From Pestalotiopsis fici W106-1 (lineage: Eukaryota > Ascomycota > Sordariomycetes > Amphisphaeriales > Sporocadaceae): a DNA stretch of 64,000 nucleotides. This document shows, piece by piece, positions 36,634-48,189 of the stretch. Under the pieces are notes generated by a model. It had not been told where the DNA came from. It did not search any database and was given only the letters and a program-made list of their open reading frames with translations. The number at the start of each line of letters is the position of its first letter. Positions within the stretch are counted from its first letter, which is position 1. The stretch covers positions 434,001-498,000 of the forward strand of contig NW_006917098.1 of NCBI RefSeq assembly GCF_000516985.1, written 5' to 3'. Made by a program: the position numbers and the translations under genes.

Positions 36634-37689
36634 ATGGACACTCAGGGATATACTAAAATTGCCGCTTTCATGGCAGAACACCCCGAAGACGTCATGGTCC
36701 GACGTTTTGCAAACCTCAATCTACAAAACATTCTCTATTTACAAGCTGAAATCGTGGGGCTAGAAAAGGATCTACGAGCGCTTGAAGCCAAAAACAACAG
36801 TTCAGAAGACCGAGATAGGCGAACATTTGCCTTGGACTGGTATACGCTCGCTCACATGCACAATGCGCCCGACTCGGGACAGCAATGGGAAAAGTGGCAG
36901 CAGCTCCGCAAGGTACTCAAGGAATACAGTCAGTCTGGCCGCAGCAGTTTCCATCCCGAAGTAAAAGAAGAGTGATGCTAAATGACTCTATAGATGATGC
37001 TGTATTCCAGTACTGCCAGATTTCAAAGTTTCCTGGTCCTGAGCCACACGAGCTACATAAATTCCAGAGCTGGCTGAGAGAGCCAAGACTAGGCGGCGTA
37101 TACCTTGTCGGTCGCGATCATGATACCTGGGCACAGGGCGCAGACCTCATGTCTCTCTCCTCTCCGCTCCACCCCAACCGCATCTCCAGATTCATTACTA
37201 ACAAGGTCTTGCCTGTATATCACCACTTTGTTAATAGCGCCATGGTATGATTACAAGTATGCCTCATTTGCCTGACACATGAAAGTAACCTTGACCAGAT
37301 GGATAGGGTCCGCCAGAGCCTTTCGCGGTCGAATCGGCCAACACGGCCGAGTCATGCGGACGCTGATATCGTCACATACGAAGACTCTCGTCTGATTGCG
37401 GTTTCCAATTTCATCTGCACTGTCATTGCCTCTCTGTTGCCCATTCTTGCAATCATCGTTCTATACTTTGTCGAGAATATGGGTAGTCGACTAGGATTGG
37501 TTGGCGTATTCAGCGTTGTTTTCTCGAGTGCCTTGTGGTTCATGAATGATGGAGAGTTGGTCGAAGTTTTTGGCGCGACTTCAGCGTAAGTACATTTGCA
37601 ATAATGTGTTTGGCAGAAGGTCTGACCGTGATATCTTATCAAGGTTTGCCGCCGTCCAAGTTGTGTTCATCGGTACAAGTTCTACTTAG
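36634..37689 (+). CDS. DUF6594-type membrane protein
   Basis: Four exons (36634-36928, 36994-37244, 37299-37585, 37644-37689) give 292 aa. The N-terminus (YTKIAAFMAEHPEDVMVRRF, ANLNLQNILYLQAEIVGLEK, DLRALE) has the signature of fungal DUF6594 proteins. A helical middle region with a long acidic/aromatic helix follows. The C-terminus carries two or three predicted membrane helices (FICTVIASLLPILAIIVLYF; LVGVFSVVFSSALWFM; AAVQVVFIG). All splice junctions keep the frame. The function of the family is unknown; it is common and often multi-copy in ascomycetes. The next gene lies on the opposite strand, convergent with it. Confidence 0.8.
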
Positions 37690-38156
37690 GCATCAGAATA
37701 TCACAAGAGTGGCCCTTACCTTACTAGCAATACGACCATATGATGGGGGTGTTTTGAAATAGATTAATTTTACGGCAAACATGCTTGTTAGGGAGTCACT
37801 AGAGATGCCTGTGGCTTGGATGCAATGATTGAGGCTGCTTGTATCCATGGTCAACACGATGATGTGTTTTGGTCTCTTGAAAGGGGGGCATCCAGATGAA
37901 TTGATTACCTAGATATCTCTCATCATCCACAAAGGCTCCCGAGCAGTATTTTGATGACTGAGGGATCCATCCAAAAGAGATTCTTTCCTGTATCAATCAT
38001 CAATAGGTGTCAAAGTCTGACCATGCATTTAGGGATCCAGCAAAGCGATCGCCCTTTAAACCTGTCGTCATCCTGGTGGTGCACCTAGACTCGACAAAAT
38101 CCGCGCGGTAGCTGAACCTCGCTCTAAGACCTTATACGGAGGCCCTTCTCTTGGGT
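37690..38156. other. Convergent intergenic region
   Basis: No gene or repeat is recognised between the two convergent genes. Confidence 0.4.
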
Positions 38157-39990
38157 CTAAGAGCGACCCGCCAAGGGTGCTCTCTGCGACCCGCCTTGCT
38201 GGCTGCCATCGTTTGCCCTTCCAGACTGCTTGTACATCTCGCTCTCTTCACGCAAGCGCTTCGTCTCGTTCTCGAGAATCTGTATCTGTTGCTGACGCTC
38301 TCTCTCTTCGCGTTCTGCCTTCTGCTCGGGAGTCTCTCTCTTCTTGGAGAACCACGTGGCAAACGTGCTTACGCATTCCTTGACCCTCTCGAACAACAAT
38401 TTGAAATGGTCTTTGATGAAGTTGGCCCCAATCATGACATCGACGATATCATTGATGGAGTCGGAAACCCAGAAGTCACGTCGGAATGTGACCGAGCCGC
38501 CTTTGAGACGGAACTGCACGTTTCGTAAGATGCCTTTTACAGCTGTTGAGTGTCCAGAGATGCTTCTCAAGCAAGGATCCTCAAAGTCGGAAGATATGCG
38601 GCCCAAGAGTCCAAGCTCCTTTGCACAGTGTGAAGACATTACCAAGTCATCCCCTTTGTGCTTTGAGATTTTGAGCTGTGTATCAAGATTTGCCATACGA
38701 GGCGCCTTCAAACTCCCGTTTCCATCGTCAAAGAGCAGCTCGCGACCATCAAATGGATTCTAGAGACCTGGTATTAATGGAAGGTTTATTTTGTGACTGC
38801 GGAGAACTGACCGTATTGACCTCGCTGTTTATCTGCTTCCAATATGCATTGTTCTTGCGAGCACCACGCCCTCTGCGGTGTCTGCGTTGCGTCACTCGAG
38901 TCATTTCAGGGTCATCAGAATCATCTTCTTGACCAAGGGAATTCAAATACAGGTCTTCTGGTATACGAGAATTATGCATATACCTCCGACTGGGCTGTGA
39001 CTCGTAGAGGAACTCTTTGTCCAAGAAGGGGAAAAAACTGGGCTCTCTATAATCCATTGCAGGCTTGTCGAAGCTTTGGATACCAAGAAATTCCTTGGAA
39101 TACAACTTTTCTGGCTCCCATCGGTTCGAAGGAAGCCTCTTATCCGGCACTGCCGAGAAGAATTCGACAATCCATTGTTCCAACAAATCCAATGGCTCAC
39201 GACCCAGGACACACAGCGTCATCCTGTTTGCCGAGTAGTGCTTTTTATGGAATTCAATGAAATTGGCCTGTACATCAATCCCCCGAGACTCGGGAAAAGT
39301 CTTTGGAACTTCGTAGTTGCCGGTTGAGAAATGGCAGTACGGATCCTTGGGATTCGAAAGAGACTTGGACAACTGGTTCAGGCGCCATTGGTCGCTTTGT
39401 AGGTTCTTCTTATTCTCCGAATCCACTGCATTGAGCTCACGGTCCAAGGTCGAAGATAAGCAAAGAGGCTCGATAAAAAACTGCGCAAATCGATCAAGGG
39501 CGCCGTATAGCGGAGAATTGTTATTATCAGATATCTGTGCATCGTCGGTTGGCTTCGCATTGAGCTCGAAAAAGTAGTTTGTCGACGTCCCACCAGTGTA
39601 TGCATTTGAATACCCCGAGTGGGCGGAAAGGTACTGGTTGTATGCATTCTCGGTTGGGTATTTCTTGGTCCCCATGAACAGAAGATGCTCAACGGCCTGA
39701 GCCATGCCGGGCATATCGTCCTCATCGCCGAAACTCCCAACATTGACATCAAGGGCGGCGCTAGCCTTGTCGGTCTCTGCGTCATGGACGAGCAGAGCTT
39801 CGAGCTGGTTAGACAAGCGAATAACGCGGTAGGAGCGGTCATCCAGCGAGGGAGTCTCCAGACGGTCTGTAACTCTTTCTACGGATGGTTGTTTATTACG
39901 TATCGGAGTACTCTGAGCGTCTGTACCACTTGGCACGAATGCTGGTTTCACACCTCTAGGGGTTTTGTTGGAGCTTGCAACGGACGACAT
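38157..39990 (-). CDS. Fusion of truncated M16 (insulysin-like) peptidase and retropepsin-like domain, both apparently inactive
   Basis: Two exons (39990-38812 and 38759-38157, a 52-nt GTCAGT...CTCTAG intron in phase 0) give 593 aa. Residues about 60-350 are the N-terminal M16 domain of insulin-degrading-enzyme relatives (FGDEDDMPGMAQAVEHLLFM, GTKKYPTENAYNQYLSAHSG, then FPFLDKEFLYESQPSRR). The zinc motif HxxEH reads QAVEH, so the first zinc ligand is Gln. The sequence then leaves the M16 pattern, passes a basic RRHRRGRGARKN stretch and enters a retropepsin-like domain (LVMSSHCAKELGLLG, then FWVSDSINDIVDVMIGANFI). The expected D-T/S-G is replaced by HKG. A charged coiled coil (EQKAEREERERQQQIQILEN) ends the protein. 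A non-catalytic binding role or a decaying chimera is likely. Confidence 0.65.
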
Positions 39991-41950
39991 GGTGGTCAAC
40001 TGTCCTTGAATGCGTAGGGCGTAGTGCTGAAAGGGTGTGATGCAATGCTGTGCAGTTGAGTTGCGTTGAGGGCATAGAGAGAAAGACAGAGGTGGGGGGA
40101 ATTGGGTACTGTCAGCAATATTTTTGGGAACGATGTTTTCAGCTATGATACAAGCCGGGCGGCAGCGAAACCGACCAATGAGCCAACCTGGTGAGTGGCA
40201 TACAGTATCCACCCTCTGGCAATGCCATTTGCATGTAACAAATTACATTTAGACAAACGATACTAAACAAGAATGTCTGCGTCAATCTAGAAACTCCATT
40301 ACTTTACCCTATTCCCCACGTACTGTTCCGAGATGGTCTCCGACGTTGCCAACGATGGAGATACCTTAGAGCCGAGACTTGCGTCCAGGGTCGCACAGCA
40401 TTTTGTGGTGCCGACAAGGCTCTCAGAAAACTTCAAACGCTTCATTGCTAGAACCTGTGATGACTCTGCGGAACTGCCTTCCAAATTTCTAGCATTTATA
40501 GATCCAGAAGTGTGCAAGACGACGAGAGGCTCGAACTTGACGTCTGCAAAATTGTTCAAGTATGGACGCGGCTCGGTGTCTTCCTCCTCTGCGCTGTAGT
40601 GCTGTAGGCCGGGCACCTCAACTGCATACCTACTCTCATCTCTCTGGTAGCCAAGATCTGTTTGGCCTCGCGTAGGGGAAAGCTGGGGAAAGTAAAACGT
40701 GTTGCATTGCATCTTCTCAGACCGAGCCGAATGCGGCTTGAGAGTTGCGGGGAGGGTTCGACAACAGCTTGTATCCGGTCTTGATCCTGGCTAGGGGGGT
40801 ATCGCGTACAAGACGTCCTGAGGTCCCAGGTATGTCAATATAGGACGGTCCTGTCCCCGACCAAGGATGCCTCTGCGAGTACCACGTAGAGCGACTGACG
40901 TGACGGTGGGGACACTATCCTGAATATTTTTAGTCAGTTAGAACATGAGACACGGTCTGACTTTATGGTGGTTAGCTCATTACCATGATATGGTAACAGG
41001 TGATGGCAGACGAGACTCATGGTAATGATTGATTGCCAGATGGTAGCGGAGCATGACGAGGTCATTTATATAATGCGCGTCAATTTGATATGCGCCTCAA
41101 AGCTCTGTACTATCGCGAAAGTGCTTACGCGGTCTGTATTTGCGCACAAGGAGAAGCAATTGCTTCGATGAGTTGGATTCGAGCAAACCCCGACGTGGGT
41201 ACTGTAAGCAATACATAACTCTGTGCTCGATCATATCAGATTCCCCGGTTGGATTCGTGTGGAGAATCATCATCAGCCTCCACCTGGGTTTGGGATCTGG
41301 AAAAAAAAGAAGAAGAAAAAGTGGCATTCGCCAATAAGAGCCGGCGATCTCATGATATGTTGTCAGCACGTCTTGGCTTTATTAGAAATCAACCGGGTGG
41401 CTCGGCAAACGTCAGTAAGTGGAGAAGTCAGAGCACAAATGTCCGATAGGATTATAGAAGGTAGCACTAGTAGCGATCATACAAGGACCAGTCTTCTTCT
41501 CTGCATTACCGCCGATACTGATGGCGACCAAATCTTGCTCCTACCCGCGATCAGCAAGTACAAATGTGGCACTAAAAAGCTTTTTGCTTAATGTATTCTT
41601 TTACATTCTACGTTTCTAATAATATAAACCTAACAGTCCTTATACTTCGGTTTATCTTCAATATAATCATTATACTGTGCCGAATATAAAGCTGTTCCGT
41701 TTGCGTGTTTTTTTGTTAAAAAAAAGTTTGATTGAAATTTATATATTCGATTCACAATAATGGCAAAAAATAAAAGGATGGAAATTATGCGCATCAAAGG
41801 ATAAAAGACTTGAAATATCTCAATATCTATACACTCATTATGCTGTAGGTATATGCACCGCCGCGTCACAGAGCTACTTGAGTATTCGCATATCCTTTTG
41901 ACCCGTTGATTTAGGTAAGACACACTGGCATCTAATGGTTGGCGTGGTCA
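39991..41950. other. 2-kb intergenic region, no well-supported gene
   Basis: An ATG-initiated minus-strand frame of 137 codons (40299-40712) and an overlapping plus-strand frame of 88 codons (40333-40599) are both open. Neither matches a family I know, and they cannot both be real. The stretch about 41600-41850 is AT-rich. The 3' end of the AspRS-like gene begins at 41951. Confidence 0.35.
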
Positions 41951-43650
41951 TTATGGCGTTAGTCGAGCTGCATCGCGAGGGAAAAGAACGGATTCTCGGA
42001 CGTCAGTCAGTCCTAGAAACCCTTGTACAAAGCGATTGATACCCACTATAATCTGATTAGAATCATCTCAACCATGTCTCAACGTGATTACGGCGAGCTC
42101 GTAGAGGTGTAGCTACGTCGGGTAACACGCATGTGGAGCTGATGGAACAGTTCAGGAAATGAAAACAAAGACTCACGTCCAAATCCACCCCATGGCGGCA
42201 TGCCGATCTCGTGCGCTCTCACGTAGGGACGCCATTCAGGCGAGTCGGGGTCTATGGGATACGGACGACTGATGAACGCACTGCGTAAATCCTCGTAAGA
42301 GTGAAGCAAACGGCACCCTGTAACGATTTCCTGCCCGCGCATGATGATGTCGAAAGACTGGCTCGTGTTGTCTCCATCGTCCGATGGATACACGTTGCAC
42401 GGGCGCAAATGCCGGGGGAAGTGTGTAATAATAAACACATCGGTAGGAGGCCCCAACGATGAATCAACGCTTGCAAAGAAGCGGCCGAGGGCTTCCTCCT
42501 CCTCTCTCCTAGATATAAGTGTATGTGAATTATTGTTCTCGAGATTTCACGTCTAGTTGGGCACGGTGAAAGGAGCGGCTCAAGACTTACGTGAGATCAT
42601 CTTCGTCATTCGACTTAAAACCCAACGGGTCCCGAAGGACCTGTTTGGCTTTGTCAAATCGCAGCCGTAGAAGTCGCCCCTCTTTGTTCAGTCCCAGCTT
42701 GAATGTTCCCGCAGCGGGGTACAGTCGTTTTGCTGCCTCAATCAGCGCCGTATATTTCTCCTGCGTTTGAAGGGATCGGATAAGTGAAACAAGAAGGTTA
42801 TCCGCAAGTTCGAGGATTTCCGTCCAATCGTGACGTATGTTGCTCACGAGCTCAAGCATCGTGAACTTCAATCCTGTTAGCGATTATCCCTTCCAAACAA
42901 CTGGGCTTCAGCCACAATAATAATGGGAAGGCTCACCTCGGTCAAATGCCGCCCATCGGAAACAGACTCCCGGCGGAAAACGGTATGATAGTCATACACA
43001 CGCTCTAGGTCGGCAGAAAGAGCCATACCTAGATATATCTCACCGGTAGGTGCCAACCTGGCTGTTTTGTCAAAGTATTGCAGCGCGAAGTAATCGTCAT
43101 CTTCCTCGGGAAATCTGTAGCCGATGAAGGCCGGAGTTGGTATATGATGGAAGTCATGCTGAGCCAGATACTGAACCGAAATCTCATGAACGCCCGAGAA
43201 GAGCCTGAATACGGCAGCCGTTGCAGCAACTCGACCGTCCAGGAGCCGGTCATTCAATCGTGACTCGATCGGTGGTAGGTCCTTGGCAGAGGCCACATGA
43301 AGACTCGCGCAGTCCGGAAGATCTTCTTTTGCCACGGACAATATGCGAATCTTAGTGATCTTGATTCTAGTAGCCCGAGAAGCGACTTCATTTTCAGCAT
43401 CGCCATTTTGGATCGCCAATGAGCCCCATGCCCGTACAAGAGACTCTTTAGTAAGACGCTGAGCCAGGTGAAGGCTGTCACGGTATTCTAAAGCCGGTTC
43501 GAGATAGGCTTCTATGAACCGCCCGTGCCGTCGCAACAGAACCGTGGCGCTTCCATCAGGTCCCACTGTAGGAGTGCTGTGGACACGGGCGTCGAAGGTC
43601 TCGAGACCACAGTCATGTCGCAGGAGGTTTGAAACATGACTTCCGTTCAT
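41951..43650 (-). CDS. Aspartyl-tRNA-synthetase-like class II synthetase with altered substrate motifs
   Basis: Four exons (43650-42937, 42865-42591, 42508-42177, 42045-41951) give 471 aa. Motif 2 is restored across intron 1 (VFRRES...RHLTEFTMLEL, about 224-243). Motif 3 is restored across the 131-nt last intron (GGFGLGINRF, arginine 445, then VRESVLFPRDAARLTP at the end). The block QEIVTGCRLLHSYEDL and the HEIGMPPWGG approach also fit Asp/Asn/Lys-type class II enzymes. Two features are unusual: the expected QSPQ-type substrate motif before motif 2 reads LAPTGEIY (199-206), and the N-terminal anticodon-binding domain is divergent. A normal cytosolic AspRS would keep QSPQ. This is probably a paralogue with a new substrate or role. 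It sits beside oxygenases, a transporter and a P450. Confidence 0.8.
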
Positions 43651-44097
43651 TTTATGCTGATTGTATGGGATCTGACTAGCAATTAGCTAGCGAAATCTTA
43701 TGACTCAAATGACAGGACAGGACAAACATCGTTGCAGTGCATTCTGGCTGCGGCAGCTGTGGTCTCAATACCATCAGGAAGATAAAAGAAAAATATGTTG
43801 CATTCTTGATGCTCAAAAGAGAAAGAGAAAACTAACCTGGTGCTAATTGAAGAATGCTTAATGATTCTGATTGCTTGGTAATGCGAGGAGGGGCAAAAGG
43901 GAACCATCGAGAGTCTTGGCAGGTGATCAGGTGGGTGGGTATACTAAACAGTCGACGACGCTTGACTTTGGCTACTTTGCAAGAGACAAACCATCCTCGG
44001 GCATCGAGTACTTAAAACGCGTTGTGTTTTGAATATCCACGTTTCTGATATCCACTGCTCGGGCTGCGCATCATAATCCAAATAACATCTTCTTGCC
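43651..44097. promoter_or_regulatory. Divergent promoter region
   Basis: This 447-bp region separates the divergent AspRS-like and dioxygenase genes, so the two may be co-regulated. No specific motif stands out. Confidence 0.4.
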
Positions 44098-45033
44098 ATG
44101 GCGACGGACGAACACCGCAAGACAATGCCGCTGGAGGTGCTCAGCTATGAGCGCATATTGGCTGCAGACAGCGATGAGATACAGAAGATGGTTCGTATAC
44201 TTTCCAATGAAGGACTCTTCTTCCTGGATATGGCGGGTCCAACTTCGGAAGACTTTTTGGCAGATTTGGCGCCAGTTTACCGCCACCAACGCAATTTTTT
44301 CGAACGAACAGCGGAGGAAAAGATGAAGTATCATTCCGGCATATACTACAAAGGGTTCGTAAACTTCATTCACGTATTATGGATTCACGAGACAAGGACT
44401 TTCGCGACTTTGTCGCTGACACTTCATCTCCCAGATTTTACACATTTGACACAGGAGTTGAGAAAATCCATGTGAGTGTCCATTTATCTCAGTCTAGTGA
44501 AAATTCGCGAATGCAGTTTACTCATCTCTTGCTCTCCACAGTTGGGACGCGAGGAAAAGGTTCAGAATACGCTGGACTTGCCCACAGACTTGCACCCCGT
44601 CTCAGAAAAGGTCGCAAGCACATCAGACTTCATCGACAATGTGCTGCGGGAGCTGGGAACAGCAGTGTGCAAGTCGATGGATCCGCCTGTCCCAGCAGCT
44701 CTGGATGATCCCGGGAATCCCGGACTGAGCAACTTGTACTTGGCGATATCCAAGGTGAAACCTGGGTCTTTCATCATGCCTTCGCATCTGGACGATGGCT
44801 TTCTAACGCTGACCTTCTACGACGAGCCTTTTCTTGAGGTCTTGGATCGCACAACTCAGGAGTGGAAGCTGGTTGAGGTCAATAAGAACATGCCGATTGT
44901 AAACGCGGGAGAGGAATTGCAGAGAAACTCCAACGACCGCCTGTACGCACCGCTGCATCGGTGCTATCAGGGGCCGAATGAGATTGATCTTATCATGTTC
45001 GATTTGTTTGAGTCTCCTCGAGCCAAGATATAG
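44098..45033 (+). CDS. 2-oxoglutarate/Fe(II)-dependent dioxygenase (isopenicillin-N-synthase-like)
   Basis: Three exons (44098-44358, 44397-44471, 44542-45033) give about 275 aa. The iron triad is visible: H194-x-D196 in MPSHLDDGFLTLTF and H251 in PLHRCYQ, 57 residues later, the spacing of the DIOX/IPNS family. The N-terminal part (GLFFLDMAGPTSEDF) fits the DIOX_N region, and TAEEKMKYH is typical of the helix that follows it. The usual R-x-S 2-oxoglutarate-binding pair after the distal histidine is not obvious (CYQGPNEIDLIMFDLF). Intron 1 (44359-44396) is only 38 nt, so that boundary is uncertain and the protein is somewhat short for the family. Hydroxylation, desaturation or ring formation on a small molecule are all possible. 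It is convergent with the diiron oxidase gene. Confidence 0.78.
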
Positions 45034-45243
45034 AGTTGAGTTTGATTCTAATTGACCAAGGGTTATCGGCCGTTTCCGCATCGATTATGCAAAGGTCTGC
45101 GTGAATTACTGACGTGTTTTCAAAAAAAGAGACAATGATCTAATGACTGCGAATTATCAAGAAAATGTCCAACATGAGAGGTCGATATCCCCTCCTCCAT
45201 GAGATGGGACAATCGTTCATAGACTGCTCAAGTTTTATATCTC

Positions 45244-47457
45244 CTATCCTAGAAATTTCTCGATTTGATCTCGCCCATGCTCGTAACCACCGACGAACTC
45301 GCGGCATTTCAAACCATCACCTCTGAGATGATTCAGACAACTTTCATACCTGGCCGCTTTTCTCTCCGTCACGCTCCACAGAGCTGTCCTCTCTTTACCG
45401 CCAAGTAGCCTGTCGTTACCGGCTACCCAGACCTCCAAATCGAGAAATGCTCGGGACAATCCGAGCAAAAAACCTCCATTCTTCCGGGGCCTCTGAGCCC
45501 AACTCAACAGGGTCAAGGCAAACTTGGCGGCACCCGTGAGATCTTCATTGTCCTGCGCTCCAACGATATCGCCGAGGCAACTGGGCTCAGGGATCTTTTG
45601 TCTCTGGAGCATGCTGAGGCCTAGCGCGATGAGATCGGGGCTGTAGCTGGGGCTAAGCTGCTCATCCATGCATGCGATACCCGTGCCTTCAGGTTGGTAG
45701 CCCTTCTCAGCTCGGAGGATTTGCAAGCATGTGGATGCGAGCGGTCTGATAGTCTGGTGCGGAGAACTGATCATGTTCTCGAGGAGACATGTGTGCGCAA
45801 ACCAAAGCGGCCACAATGAACCAAGGTTGGCTTGATCCGGAGCAATGTTCAGCGGCGGTCGAGGGCTGAAGTGACCAACTGTGCTTGGCGACCACTCCTG
45901 CATGGGAGGAAACACTGGGTGCGTCACAGCCACATCCCGCCTCCGTACATCAAACTTCTTCTCTACGTTCTCGTAGCCCCCGACCAACGCCCAATATACC
46001 TCTTTTGGGTCGGCGATCTTGGTTGCCTTCAACGAGTCAATCCACGTGCTCATGATCTCGACTTCGTTGTGGGTGAAGGCACCGAACATCCTGCCTTTCC
46101 AGGCAAGCTCTCTCATGAGTAGACTTTTCTTGCTGTCACCTCGGTATACCCAAGGCTTCGAATCAGCCAGGGCCACAATGAACTCATCCTTCCAATCCTC
46201 AACGTTGTCGCCTTTTTCCTGTTCGCTTTTCCTGCCATTGTCTGGCTGGGGCTCCGAGAACCACGATGACAGACTACGGCCTCCAATCCGTGCTCTGCTG
46301 GTGCAATGGATCTTGCGCGCAAGATCACCTTTCCTGTGCAAGAACTCGACCAGCTTTTCTTCATAATGGTCAACAGTTTCGTTGTCATCGAGGCTTTGAC
46401 CAAAGAGATAACCGGCCTGAACACGCTTCCAGGCATTCTCGTAGTCCATCAGGCCTGTTTCACGCACCACCTCCATGAAATTAATAATGTTGCCCAGTGC
46501 CATGGCCGAATGACCCGAGTCGGCATTGTCGATGGAGATGTGCAGAGCGTAGTAATATGGCGAAATTCCCAGCTCGGGAAATTCGCGGTTGGCTTTGTAG
46601 CCGCTGAGTGCTGGCGCCTCGTAGTGTAGATTGAACCCCAAGATCTCGGGCAGGAAGTCGTTGGGAAAGATGGAAATGAGCAGCTGCCCAATTGCGTATC
46701 GCCAGACGGACTCGTCGCCCATCCCGTGGCGCGGGTCAAGAAAATCGGCCGAATCGCCATCCGGGAGGTCCACGCCAATACTGTGCAAGAGCTCCCGGTA
46801 CAGCACAATGTGGTTCTTCTCCATATCGCCGTCGCCAAGCTCCTCGGAGAATATCTGCCATGCGTTCTTGGTCACAGTCCGTAAGGCGAACGGAGTGGTG
46901 ATCTGATGCGTGCGGGACAGCCACGCTCCGTCAGTATAATTCCATGGGGCGCTATTTACCAGGTACTGGCGAGCATCCTCAAATGTTTTGCAGAGTTCAC
47001 GATCGCCGCCAGCTTCTCTTCTTTGCACGTAGGACTCAAACTCGTGCAAGACGTCGGCCTGTTCCGCCTCTAAGAACTTGCGCAATGCTTCGGGGTCGAA
47101 GTCCTTCATGCTCCGGATGCTCCGCGCGCGCGGCTTGTAACGCGCCATCAGGAGACCTTGTTCCAAGAGCGACTGTAGCATTTGGCGCGCTTCTGGTAAG
47201 ACTTCAGGGAATTCCTCCAGGTTTTGCAACTTGTAGTACATGTCTTTGTAGCGTTTCATCCGCTCCTCCATCTTGGTCTGAAGCCGTCGAGACAGGATCT
47301 TCTCTCGCGGAGCTGGAGGTTGGCGCTGTTCATGGCCTTTGCTGGAAAGAAAAAGGCGGCCGCGGTGAAGTAAGTAGAGAACTAAAGTCGTGATAAGAAG
47401 TGCGGCAATAGAGGAGGCACCAGGGGTGTGAGCCATGGAGAGAACCACTGTTGTCAT
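45244..47457 (-). CDS. Membrane-anchored haem-oxygenase-like diiron oxidase (HDO)
   Basis: A single exon encodes 737 aa. An N-terminal membrane helix (SSIAALLITTLVLYLLH) is followed by a basic coiled region. The core (about 200-330) matches the iron-containing redox enzyme / haem-oxygenase-like diiron family (PF14518): EELGDGDMEKNHIVLYRELL (H216), EILGFNLHYEAPAL (H278, E280), and YYYALHISIDNADSGHSAMA (D310, D313, H316). These residues are the likely metal ligands. Bacterial relatives (UndA, BesC, SznF) cleave C-C bonds or N-oxygenate amino acids and fatty acids. A long C-terminal domain of about 350 residues (EVYWALVGGYENVEKKF and beyond) is unassigned. The ATG at 47436 (MAHTPGAS) is an alternative start. 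Its position between a dioxygenase, a transporter and a P450 suggests natural-product biosynthesis. Confidence 0.82.
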   Translation of the reverse strand: MTTVVLSMAHTPGASSIAALLITTLVLYLLHRGRLFLSSKGHEQRQPPAPREKILSRRLQTKMEERMKRYKDMYYKLQNLEEFPEVLPEARQMLQSLLEQGLLMARYKPRARSIRSMKDFDPEALRKFLEAEQADVLHEFESYVQRREAGGDRELCKTFEDARQYLVNSAPWNYTDGAWLSRTHQITTPFALRTVTKNAWQIFSEELGDGDMEKNHIVLYRELLHSIGVDLPDGDSADFLDPRHGMGDESVWRYAIGQLLISIFPNDFLPEILGFNLHYEAPALSGYKANREFPELGISPYYYALHISIDNADSGHSAMALGNIINFMEVVRETGLMDYENAWKRVQAGYLFGQSLDDNETVDHYEEKLVEFLHRKGDLARKIHCTSRARIGGRSLSSWFSEPQPDNGRKSEQEKGDNVEDWKDEFIVALADSKPWVYRGDSKKSLLMRELAWKGRMFGAFTHNEVEIMSTWIDSLKATKIADPKEVYWALVGGYENVEKKFDVRRRDVAVTHPVFPPMQEWSPSTVGHFSPRPPLNIAPDQANLGSLWPLWFAHTCLLENMISSPHQTIRPLASTCLQILRAEKGYQPEGTGIACMDEQLSPSYSPDLIALGLSMLQRQKIPEPSCLGDIVGAQDNEDLTGAAKFALTLLSWAQRPRKNGGFLLGLSRAFLDLEVWVAGNDRLLGGKERTALWSVTERKAARYESCLNHLRGDGLKCREFVGGYEHGRDQIEKFLG

Positions 47458-48189
47458 GATGTTGCTGGCCTCTGCTGGGCTGGGGATGCTGATTCTGGGA
47501 TGTCGAAAATGGCTTCGGAAGTAAGAGAGGATGAATGGGGTGCTATAATAATATGAATGTCAAAGAAAGAATAAAATGTGGGAGGATAACAGATTGTGGA
47601 AGGATTATATGATTACCTTGTATCCAGGCATTTAAATCGTGATTCCTTCCCGTCGTGTTAGATCCAGGCACTGAGGTAGGTATGTATGTCATAGATACAA
47701 AGCCTTGTGATGATGTGTCTCGTGGGATCTCCAGTAAATACATTGCTGTGTTTATCTGAAGAGTGTCTACATAAATGGATATTTATGCATCCCTACAGAT
47801 TGCCTCCACCAGACTTTTGCATCAACCCGGCGATGGCGTGCTGAGTCAGTGCATGGCCGATCACGTCGCCGAACAGGTTCACAAAAGGGAATCATTTTGA
47901 CTGGTAGATACTTCAATAGACTCGATGAGTAGCATTGATTAGCCGACTTTCCCACTACTTTTTGCGATATTCTAGCACAATTGCCAAAACTCATGGCTTT
48001 TCGATATTCTCACATTATTACAGTCGACACCTACCCAGGCAAACTTCTAGAAGCAGTACCTTTTGCCGTTATACCCATACATCCCTTCACATACTAATTT
48101 TGTCGGCACAGTGTTTCTGATTAGTGTTTGTCATGCAAGTCCAATGTGATCTAACCATGCATAGTCTGGATATCGTGAGAAACTAACGA
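47458..48189. other. Intergenic region
   Basis: This is the upstream region of the diiron oxidase gene and the 3' side of the JmjC-like gene. No gene or motif is recognised. Confidence 0.4.

Noticed and set aside
40299..40712. A 137-codon minus-strand frame overlapped by an 88-codon plus-strand frame
   Set aside because: No homology, splice context or codon support; overlapping open frames on both strands suggest chance. Noted in the intergenic entry only.
42046..42176. Reading through to a stop at 42088, leaving the AspRS-like protein without motif 3
   Set aside because: A GTGAGT...TATAG intron at 42176-42046 joins to an exon with GLGINRF and the typical class II C-terminus, restoring motif 3.
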